Position numbers and translations under genes: made by a program. Source: Gracilaria caudata (Eukaryota; Rhodophyta; Florideophyceae; Gracilariales; Gracilariaceae). Taken from it: a DNA stretch of 23,477 nt. The notes beneath the pieces are model-generated. The model did no database searches, was not told the origin of the DNA, and worked only from the letters and a program-made list of their open reading frames with translations. The stretch is taken from NCBI GenBank assembly GCA_030374735.1, contig JASCIV010000347.1, positions 1 through 23,477 of the forward strand, given 5' to 3'. Below, piece by piece: positions 17,000-23,477 of the stretch (within the stretch, counting starts at the first letter, position 1; each line of letters begins with the position of its first letter).

Positions 17000-17414
17000 G
17001 CTCGAATTGAATGGCAAACGATGTGGAAGATCTCAAAAAATATCTCTTCAGCGACAACTGTGCAAAACAAGTAGAAACCTGAACTACCCTTGTAGAAAGA
17101 TCAGATCTACTGCAAGAGAACATTCAGTAGCGCCTGTCGTTCACTACGAAACGTATGGTCTTTAAGACAGCCCATACAAAGTACACTAGAGAAGACGGCA
17201 AGTAGATAGAACGATACAAAAGTTTATGGTACTCAATCCTGCAGAGAATAAAATCACTGCTGTGACGCTCTCTGCAACGAGATAAACAAGATAAGCAAGA
17301 GAAGTACCTCATATGCTTGATTTTGATTAATCGCATGCAAGGCACGGGCTCATTCTTGAAGAACAAGCGTGTTGCAGCGACAAGCTTTGGTCTGGGTCAA
17401 TGCTGTAAGACGCT
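17000..17414. other. Intergenic, PepF promoter and TRAPPC1 3' flank
   Basis: This 415-bp AT-rich spacer lies between two minus-strand genes. It should contain the PepF promoter. I see no gene and only weak 6-bp inverted repeats near 17112 and 17127. Confidence 0.5.
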
Positions 17415-17840
17415 TCAAAAACATGGCAGCGATCGAACGTAAGAATCGAGCTTGCTGAGAAAAAGCTCTGAATCGATCTTGGTTCCTTGAATATAAAGAG
17501 GATTCTTGACAGCATACTCCACGTACACTTCCGCATAAATGTCACTTAAATGCCTTGTAACATCGACGGAGCCACAATCATGGCTCGTTGTCAATACAAA
17601 TCGTAGGCCTGTGGGTGTCTCGAAGTAGTGAAGAGCGTACACATCAGTGACGAAAAAGTTTGGTGCGCCTTTCGCTGGATCAGGGGAGAGCTTCATTGCA
17701 AAATTCCGGAGCGCAAATAGCATCCCAAACATATTTTTTTGGTCATCAGATTTGTCTTGCACGGATCTAGAGCGCTGCCATTCGTAATAACAAAGACATG
17801 TTCCTGTTCGATCGAACAAGTAGAAGCAGTACACCGCCAT
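17415..17840 (-). CDS. TRAPPC1: TRAPP complex subunit 1 (Bet5/TRAPPC1)
   Basis: This intronless 141-aa longin-fold protein is a core subunit of the TRAPP complexes, which act as exchange factors for Rab1/Ypt1 in ER-to-Golgi traffic. It begins YCFYLFDRTGTCL.YYEW, matching Bet5 (NLYLFDRNG.CL.Y.EW). It continues with MFGMLFALRNFAMKLSP, then LHYFETPTGLRFVLTT, VYVEYAVKNPL, and ends in LDSYVRSLPCF, all close to the animal and fungal protein. Length is the usual 140-150 aa. The ATG at 17840 is the natural start. It is divergent from the CWC25 gene across 496 bp. The identification is firm. Confidence 0.95.
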   Translation of the reverse strand: MAVYCFYLFDRTGTCLCYYEWQRSRSVQDKSDDQKNMFGMLFALRNFAMKLSPDPAKGAPNFFVTDVYALHYFETPTGLRFVLTTSHDCGSVDVTRHLSDIYAEVYVEYAVKNPLYIQGTKIDSELFLSKLDSYVRSLPCF

Positions 17841-18336
17841 ACCTTTGTCGTCCAGTTGATGTGGCTCAACCAGTAGAAGTGACTACCTGGAAACAGTCCC
17901 TCCTTCAGATTTCTTCAAAACGAGAACATCCAGTTGCATGTACCTCACACATTTCTTCAGACGCTGAAGCAGCAGTTTCGGACCAAGATAGCGCGAGGAA
18001 GGACTGACGTTTCTCTACCGAAGACGCAACGAACAAAGATCCGAATATCGCATTATACTGAAGAGTTCCACGTGTGCTACAGCCACAGTCAGAACACGTC
18101 TCAAAAGTGCAAGCACCTGTGCAGACGGAAGTGCTTTTTCAAATTTGGCCACTGAAAATCTTTGACTTTGTTTGCTCCAGCTGCCAGGGCATGCATGCCA
18201 CCACAGGCTGTGAAGAGCTTGACTTTGCGAACGGACTGCGTGTCTTCCCGAGTGCATTGAAGACAACAAACATTTGTACCGCAACGCAGCGCTACCTGTT
18301 CCATTCCACGAGACAATCGTTGCGGCGCTCGAAACA
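17841..18336. promoter_or_regulatory. Divergent promoter region TRAPPC1/CWC25
   Basis: This 496-bp spacer between the start codons of a minus-strand and a plus-strand gene must hold both promoters. No strong box or hairpin stands out by eye. The frame of CWC25 is open back to 18274, but only with a TTG. Confidence 0.45.
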
Positions 18337-19353
18337 ATGAGCGCTTTGAAATTCCTGAGTAAGAAGTCATGGCACACTGCCAACATCAAGAACAGCGAGA
18401 AGGTGTGGCTGAAAGAACAGGAAGAGGCCAAGGAGAAGTCTCGAATTGACGAACTTCGAAAACAGATTGAGGAGGAGCGAAAGCTAAAAGAAGCTGAAGA
18501 ATTGGAAGTAAAGGCAGGACGCCTTGATCCTGAGCATCTCTTGAAACGCCGCCGCATCAACTGGATGTATGAATTCGGACCAAGTCAAACCCAAACCGCA
18601 GACAAGGAAGTTGACGAAAAAGAACGCGAAGATATTCTGACAGGAAAGAAGGAAGTGACGCTTCGAAAACTCGAAGAAGAACAAGAGAAAGCAGGACCGT
18701 CAATGTTAGATATCGAGAACAAGATGCGCGAGGACCCGCTACTAGACATCAAGCGACAAAGAATGGAAATAGCGCGAGAACAACGCCTGCGCGAATTGTA
18801 CGGTGGGAGGGAATCGCATAGCTCAGAAAGAGCGGAGAAGCTTAAGCGGAAGCGATACCGTCAGGCCGTCCGAGAAGAGCGCCGAAGAAGACGTGAAGCA
18901 CGTCGACCCCCACAGTCGGAGATTTCCACTTATGCGAAGAACGAAAAGGATTCAGAACATATTTCTCGCTCATCGAGATTGCAACAAACTGAGACGATTC
19001 AGCGGTATTCTGCTGATAACCAGGGTGAGTACGGGCTACAACTGCCAGAAAGAGGGAGCAGAGTTGCAGTGACCAAGCGATTCGTACCACGCAGAAGGCG
19101 TTTCGATCAACCACCCGTTCAGCCGTCTATTCGTCCACCACCTCGTAGACGCTTTGACCAACCTCCAGCTTTCACTAATAGTTCTGGGAGGATAACTGCT
19201 GATTTTGAAAAAGAACATAAAACGTGGATGCTTGAACAAATGCGCTCGGATGCTCAACAGATAGACATTGAAAGAAAGATAAGAACAGGAGAATATGAAA
19301 CTGAAGGACAGGCTGGAGGAGCTGAGTCACGAAAACGCAGATTCAGCGAGTGA
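18337..19353 (+). CDS. CWC25: Pre-mRNA splicing factor CWC25 homologue
   Basis: The 338-aa protein joins the activated spliceosome and promotes the first transesterification step. The N-terminus LSKKSWHTANIKNSEKVW matches the CWC25/CWF25 family pattern LNLKKSWHP.T..N.EKVW. A charged coiled-coil follows (about residues 24-65), then RRINWMYEFGP, matching the family's LDWMY.GP. The middle and C-terminal parts are Glu/Arg-rich, with an Arg-rich block (residues about 180-205) and a local duplication RRRFDQPP (near residues 251 and 269). No intron is evident. The frame is open to 18274 with TTG only, so the ATG at 18337, which aligns with family starts, is chosen. It is convergent with the DUF1350 gene, 253 bp away. 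Presence of this factor fits a genome that still splices its few introns. Confidence 0.9.
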   Translation: MSALKFLSKKSWHTANIKNSEKVWLKEQEEAKEKSRIDELRKQIEEERKLKEAEELEVKAGRLDPEHLLKRRRINWMYEFGPSQTQTADKEVDEKEREDILTGKKEVTLRKLEEEQEKAGPSMLDIENKMREDPLLDIKRQRMEIAREQRLRELYGGRESHSSERAEKLKRKRYRQAVREERRRRREARRPPQSEISTYAKNEKDSEHISRSSRLQQTETIQRYSADNQGEYGLQLPERGSRVAVTKRFVPRRRRFDQPPVQPSIRPPPRRRFDQPPAFTNSSGRITADFEKEHKTWMLEQMRSDAQQIDIERKIRTGEYETEGQAGGAESRKRRFSE

Positions 19354-19532
19354 ATCAAGGCCTCAGTCTTTCTTTGTCAACGAGCATGAAGGCGCTCATG
19401 AACAAAAGCAGCGGTACTATGGGGTACTCTGTATCTCGATGATAGGGAATGCATAAATAAGTTCAATTAATCTGCGTCGCAATCAAGGTCAAACGCGAAC
19501 ACGACCGTGATATGAAAATAGAATACACCTTT

Positions 19533-19573
19533 GGGCGTGCTACTGAGAATATTGCGATGCATGATGCACGCCC
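19533..19573. repeat. 8-bp stem-loop between convergent genes
   Basis: GGGCGTGC (19533-19540) pairs perfectly with GCACGCCC (19566-19573) over a 25-nt loop. It lies in the 253-bp space between the CWC25 and DUF1350 stop codons, 34 bp past the latter stop, and could be a 3'UTR structure for either transcript. Confidence 0.45.
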
Positions 19574-19606
19574 CGTTATCTTGTTGGAACTTCAGCCAAG
19601 CTGGTC

Positions 19607-20764
19607 TCATTGATTTTGTATCAGCGACTGAAGTTTCACGAACGCTGCAATCACAGCAACAGTTTGGTCCAGCTCCTTTGCAACACGGAAAGCAGCTTTC
19701 TGGACACCGTCGTCCACAGCAGAGAATCCCGTTGCTCTGAAGTCTGCTCCAATGTCTGGAGTCATGGGCGTAAGATGCGTCCCCGGCAATGTACGTCTCA
19801 CAACTGATTTCGGTCCCAGTCTCGCGCGCAACACATTCTCTATCTCCTCTGAGTGATCAAGGGAATCGTCGTCGAATGAAATCACAAGGTTATGAGATAT
19901 TGAATATCGTGCACCGGCTAGAGCGATTGTTTCCTCGGGAGTTGGACGGAATTCTGTGCTCAGAGATGCCCCGAGTGATGAAACAGTGCCAAGTACGTTC
20001 TTCATCGTTTGTTCTGCGTCTGGCATGCCAAACTGCGACACATCAAGACTAGAAAGAAAGGCTGAAACGCTTGATAACGCTTGGGCTGCCGCCTTCGAGT
20101 CGGATGGACGCCATGGTAGCGCTGAATCGCGCGTAGAGTTATTAAAACTAATGAAGATATTGGCAGAATGTGGACATGCTTGTCGCGCATCAGGTTGGCA
20201 TCCTGCAAGAAGTAGACACTTCGCACCAAGAGAGTGCCCAATGCCAACTAGCGGAATTTGGCGTCCGGAAGTGCGGCGAATTTCAGCAGCAATCACACCC
20301 GTAGCACCTGCTGACTTTTGAGCGAGATCGAGGTGGTCAGCGCTGGGGGAAGATTGTTTGTAGGCAACGATAGCGGCATTGAGCACCTCCGAAAGACGGC
20401 GGAGAAAGGCACCATAAGTGGTACGTGGCGCCAGTCCGGCAGCGAAGCCTCCGGTAAAGGACAGAATGACCTCGGGGTCATCAGGTAAAAGGAGGTCTAC
20501 GCCAGGACGTGACTGCCATTCTGGACTGGAATTTCCTGGAGGCGGGGGAGAAGAGTTTGTGTGGTCCGACGGTGACACACGGCCGTCGCTCCTATCTCCG
20601 GCTGCGGCAGCTGCTGTGGCACGAGACGGCGTTCGCAGATAGCAAAACAGCGGACGGGACTGCGTTGAAAACCTCGACGTCTGCGAAGAGGGAACTCTGA
20701 AGGGAAGAGGAGAACAAACTGAGAAGGCTGTGAACGCTGTGGGAGATTGATACAAACAAAACAT
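19607..20764 (-). CDS. DUF1350 alpha/beta-hydrolase-like protein, probably plastid-targeted
   Basis: The 385-aa intronless protein belongs to the DUF1350 family found in plants, algae and cyanobacteria; its substrate is not known. Family marks are a FTGGFAAGLAPRTTYGAFLRRL opening block (family: F.GG...G..P...Y...L), the nucleophile elbow G-H-S-L-G with Ser as candidate nucleophile, then NIFISFNNSTRDSALPW, a typical DUF1350 strand. FDDDSLDH and LPGTHLTP may supply the acid and the His. The first 60-70 residues are Ser/Arg/Pro/Ala-rich with almost no acidic residues, as in plastid transit peptides. The start ATG is at 20764. It is divergent from the lumenal FKBP gene, so two plastid proteins may share a 509-bp promoter region. 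Confidence 0.8.
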   Translation of the reverse strand: MFCLYQSPTAFTAFSVCSPLPFRVPSSQTSRFSTQSRPLFCYLRTPSRATAAAAAGDRSDGRVSPSDHTNSSPPPPGNSSPEWQSRPGVDLLLPDDPEVILSFTGGFAAGLAPRTTYGAFLRRLSEVLNAAIVAYKQSSPSADHLDLAQKSAGATGVIAAEIRRTSGRQIPLVGIGHSLGAKCLLLAGCQPDARQACPHSANIFISFNNSTRDSALPWRPSDSKAAAQALSSVSAFLSSLDVSQFGMPDAEQTMKNVLGTVSSLGASLSTEFRPTPEETIALAGARYSISHNLVISFDDDSLDHSEEIENVLRARLGPKSVVRRTLPGTHLTPMTPDIGADFRATGFSAVDDGVQKAAFRVAKELDQTVAVIAAFVKLQSLIQNQ

Positions 20765-21273
20765 TTCAGCCCGGTTTCAATTGAGTTTTAACTCCGTGTA
20801 AAATAGTGCGGGTCGGCGAATGTGTGTTTTCTCTCGCTTGCTGCTTGCGTCTCCTTGTTCCCGACCTCGAAACGCAATTCCAAGATATTAAAGGAAGACT
20901 TCGACTCACTTCGTACGACGGTTCCTTCGGTAGTTGGAATCCGCAGAACAGTTTCCGAGCCACTTCTTGGCACACGTGTAAGCTGGCATTGAGGTGTACC
21001 TCGTGTTATCTCTTGTACATGTATCTGTCCATGGATTCCATCTCCGCTACTGAGCTCAGTGTGCGAGGCAGGGAATGGCATTCGAACAGTTGAGCACTAC
21101 CAAAGGATAGCGTTCTAACCTTACCCTTTGCCATTGATGCAAAGTCTTTACCAGGTCTCATATATAGTTGAAGAGGAGTTGAACTGCGGCTGGTAACGAA
21201 CTCACTCTCGATATCAAGGCTCAGTTCAAACAAGCGTGCCCCAGTTTGTCCCCTTTAAACCCCTACTAGAGCA
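20765..21273. promoter_or_regulatory. Divergent promoter region DUF1350/FKBP
   Basis: This 509-bp spacer lies between two divergent genes whose products both look plastid-targeted. No frame has recognisable protein features. A TATA-like element (CATATATAG) lies near 21159-21167, about 110 bp upstream of the FKBP start. Shared regulation is inference. Confidence 0.45.
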
Positions 21274-21940
21274 ATGGTACCTTTTGTCACTCCCGCCGCG
21301 TTTCCGCAGAGAAGTTCCTCGCTCAAATCTAAAACAGCATCAGCGCCGGCTAAAAGCTTCTGTCTCATGACTGCTACGGTTTCACGACGTCGTTTCGGAC
21401 GATTAGTTGCGGGTGCTTCTGCTTTGGCGATGACCGCTACAAAAAGTTTTGAGTCGGCTACTGCAAAGGAATCAAGGCCTGAGTTTATCAAACTAGAAAG
21501 CGGTGTCAGATACTATGATGTGAAGCCTGGCAATGGTGCCAGTCCTATCGAAGGTGACTTTGTTGTTGTTGATTATGTACGTTGTGCAATATTCGTGTCA
21601 TTTAAACCACAACTGAGTCAGTTGAACTGACAAACGTTTTGAACATTTCCTAACCGACCATCTTCCCGATAAATAGTTGGCCTTTCTTTCTAATGGCAAA
21701 ATCTTCGACAACAGAAAAGGGTTTGTATTTCAGATGGGTCGCAGACAGGTCATTCCTGGTTTGGAAGAGGCTTTGTCAACAATGCGACCTGGAGGTGAGA
21801 GGAAGGTTGTCGTTCCGGCGAAGCTAGCGTATGGCGATAAGGGTGTCTGTTTTGAAAGAGAGGATGAATGTCTTGTTCCTCCAGGAGAAACGCTTGGTTA
21901 TTCCGTTACTCTTCAGCGAGTAGCCATTCCACCAACCTAG
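21274..21940 (+). CDS. Thylakoid-lumen FKBP-type peptidyl-prolyl isomerase (2 exons)
   Basis: The spliced CDS is join(21274..21576, 21677..21940), 188 aa. It would catalyse prolyl cis-trans isomerisation in the thylakoid lumen. The N-terminus is Ser/Ala/Lys-rich like a plastid transit peptide. It is followed by SRRRFGRLVAGASALAMTA (about residues 37-55), a twin-arginine translocation signal with an Ala-x-Ala-like end. The FKBP domain then runs from about residue 70: VVVDY joins to LAFLSNGKIFDN across the intron, followed by FVFQMG, QVIPGLEEAL and KLAYGDKG. The family's active-site Phe-Asp, Val-Ile and Tyr are present; the Trp at the pocket base is Leu, as in many lumenal FKBPs. The loop before LVPP is longer than in FKBP12 and has two Cys seven residues apart, a possible disulfide. 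Start is the ATG at 21274. Confidence 0.92.
21577..21676 (+). other. Intron of the FKBP gene
   Basis: This 100-nt intron has donor GTACGT, branch motif CTAAC (21650-21654) and acceptor ATAG. Splicing in phase 0 gives VVVDY-LAFLSNG, restoring the FKBP strand; reading through meets a stop at 21628-21630. Confidence 0.92.
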
Positions 21941-22472
21941 AACAGTCAGAAGGGTTTCACTTCAACAATTGAATTCCCTTCCTTGCGATTTTTTTGAGAA
22001 TGAAGTCGTAAGGCGAACAAGTTTTTATCACATCAAGTATTAAAAGCATTGCAAAACGAACATACAAGGGTATATGGGCAGTGCGGAATCTTTCATTCCG
22101 GTTGCCAGTTTGCCTGAGACCGGCTAGAAAGCAACTGCCTTCGATACCCAGGTAATACTTGGCAAATACATTGCTAGGAGAAAAGGATTCAGAAATGCAC
22201 ATCTCCAAATCTTACCACGAACGCTGTATCACTCCAACTCCAAGAGAAATATGTCTTTCCGCGCAATTAGTTTCGCCGCAGAAGTTCTTGGCCTTTCTGC
22301 GGGAAGAAAACTACCTTAGATAGTTTTCCTTCAAATTAGCAAGTACAATGTTGAAGTTCATAAAGAGAGAGTTTCGGAGCTCAAAAATATACCACTCTTC
22401 TTCATCGTCGATCAGTACACGTAGCGTTTGCATACTTTGCAGTCAAAACGGCAGTCGTCACACACTGTCTTG
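21941..22472. other. Convergent 3' flank of FKBP and RNR2
   Basis: This 532-bp stretch lies between two convergent stop codons. No gene is visible. It carries a compound stem-loop at 22268-22313. Both 3'UTRs and poly(A) sites must lie here; I cannot place them. Confidence 0.5.
22268..22313. repeat. Compound stem-loop in the RNR2/FKBP 3' region
   Basis: CCGCAGAA (22276-22283) pairs with TTCTGCGG (22295-22302) over an 11-nt loop. After an internal loop, TAGTTT (22268-22273) pairs with AAACTA (22308-22313). It lies 160 nt beyond the RNR2 stop codon, in position for a 3'UTR element. Confidence 0.5.
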
Positions 22473-23477
22473 TCAGAAATCGCAGTCCAGCGAAAAAGTA
22501 TTTTCAGCACGAGATGCAGTCACACCGGCTTTCTGATATTCTCCCACTCTCCGTTCAAAAAAGTTTGTCTTGCCCTGAATGGATATCAATTCCATCCAAT
22601 CAAACGGTTGAGACGCATGATACACCTTATTATATCCAAGCGAAAGCAAGAGTCGATCAGCGCAATAAGCAATGTACTCCCTCATGAGCTCTGCGTTCAT
22701 TCCAATAAGATCGACTGGCAACGAATCACTTACGAATTCCTTCTCGCACTCGACAGCGTCACAGATGATCTCGTGAATGCGCTTCTCTGATAGACGTTGT
22801 TCATCTGGAATCATAGAGTAAAGCAGACAGGCATGATCACAGTGCAGACCTTCATCTCTAGAAATGAGCTCGTTGGAGAAGGTAAGACCAGGCATAAGGC
22901 CACGTTTCTTCAAGTAGAAGATTGCACAGAATGAGCCAGAAAAGAAAATCCCCTCCACAGCGGCAAAAGCCACCAGCCTCTCTGCAAACCTTGCTGAAGA
23001 AGAAATCCATCGAATGGCCCAGTCAGCCTTCTTCTTGACGCATGGAATCTCGTCAATAGCTCGGAATAAACGGGTCTTCTCCTCAGGATCCTTGATAAAA
23101 GTATCTAACAAGAGTGAGTAGGTTTCAGTATGAATGTTTTCCATGGCGGCTTGGAAGCCGTAGAAACAACGAGCCTCCGGTAACTGCACGTCATTACAAA
23201 AACGTTCGATGAGATTCTCAAGCACTATTCCATCACTAGCAGCAAAGAAAGCAAGCACATGCGTGATGAAATGTCGCTCAGCATGTGTGAGAGAGTTCCA
23301 ATCCTGAAGATCAGCGGATAAATCAATCTCCTCTGCGGTCCAGAAGGCGGCCTGGTGCTTTTTGTACAGGTCCCAGATCTTGGGATGACGGATGGGAAAC
23401 AGAGTGTATCGATCGGCAGCCTCAGCGGCAAAGATAGGCGGAACATCAGAAGCCGGCTGAATGAAAGGCTTCTGCTC
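22473..23477 (-). CDS. RNR2: Ribonucleotide reductase small subunit (R2), 5' end outside window
   Basis: The frame stays open to the right edge, giving the last 334 aa of a protein normally about 330-390 aa; the N-terminus is missing. R2 holds the di-iron tyrosyl radical needed by class Ia reductase to make dNTPs. In window numbering the iron ligands are all present: Asp52 (AEEID), Glu113 and His116 (MENIH), Glu175 (AVEGIFFSGSF), Glu209 and His212 (RDEGLH). The radical Tyr120 follows in HTETYSLL. The C-terminus TFSLDCDF matches the conserved tail that docks on the large subunit (usually FxLDADF). RYTLFPIRHPKIW and PFDWMELIS...KTNFFERRVGEYQ are typical of eukaryotic class Ia. No intron is seen in this part. 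It is convergent with the FKBP gene. Confidence 0.96.
   Translation of the reverse strand, partial: EQKPFIQPASDVPPIFAAEAADRYTLFPIRHPKIWDLYKKHQAAFWTAEEIDLSADLQDWNSLTHAERHFITHVLAFFAASDGIVLENLIERFCNDVQLPEARCFYGFQAAMENIHTETYSLLLDTFIKDPEEKTRLFRAIDEIPCVKKKADWAIRWISSSARFAERLVAFAAVEGIFFSGSFCAIFYLKKRGLMPGLTFSNELISRDEGLHCDHACLLYSMIPDEQRLSEKRIHEIICDAVECEKEFVSDSLPVDLIGMNAELMREYIAYCADRLLLSLGYNKVYHASQPFDWMELISIQGKTNFFERRVGEYQKAGVTASRAENTFSLDCDF

Noticed and set aside
14088..23477. Functional cluster of cell-cycle genes (CDC25-like and RNR2)
   Set aside because: Separated by five unrelated genes on both strands; neighbourhood looks random.

Overview
The window is nuclear DNA from a photosynthetic eukaryote, most likely a red alga (inference). 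The reasons are as follows. Genes are well separated and mostly intronless. The four introns I can place are short (100 to 144 nt) GT-AG introns, three with a clear CTAAC branch motif. One protein (FKBP, 21274-21940) has a plastid transit peptide followed by a twin-arginine thylakoid signal and no ER signal peptide, which fits a primary plastid. Low intron density and roughly balanced base composition argue against most green algae and fit intron-poor red algae. No rRNA, tRNA, CRISPR or transposase gene was found.

Layout: a BTB/POZ protein (318-1790, minus) is followed by a 2.8 kb gene-poor stretch that holds unusually strong short hairpins. Next come a membrane-anchored FkbM-type methyltransferase (4579-5753, minus, one intron), a 1.8 kb gene-free gap, and a 911-aa protein (7534-10413, minus, one intron) that I identify as a PNUTS/PPP1R10-like PP1 regulatory subunit. 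A PfkB/ribokinase (11361-12332, minus) follows. A 1.75 kb divergent intergenic region with a duplicated CCAAT element then leads to a CDC25/ACR2-type rhodanese phosphatase (14088-14501, plus). The right half is denser: PepF-like M3 oligopeptidase (14752-16999, minus, one intron), TRAPPC1/Bet5 (17415-17840, minus), splicing factor CWC25 (18337-19353, plus), a DUF1350 alpha/beta hydrolase (19607-20764, minus), a thylakoid-lumen FKBP (21274-21940, plus, one intron) and the ribonucleotide reductase small subunit (22473-23477, minus, running off the window).

These are mostly conserved housekeeping genes of unrelated pathways: transcription termination and PP1 targeting, splicing, Golgi trafficking, dNTP synthesis, sugar phosphorylation and plastid protein folding or turnover. 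I see no operon-like cooperation. The right half alternates convergent and divergent pairs separated by about 250 to 530 bp. The most unusual content is the PNUTS-like protein without a recognisable N-terminal TFIIS-like domain, the cluster of perfect hairpins at 1.98-2.82 kb, and the duplicated CCAATCAGCACG element around a CG-alternating tract upstream of the CDC25-like gene. Product names come from motif recognition by eye; no database search was possible.
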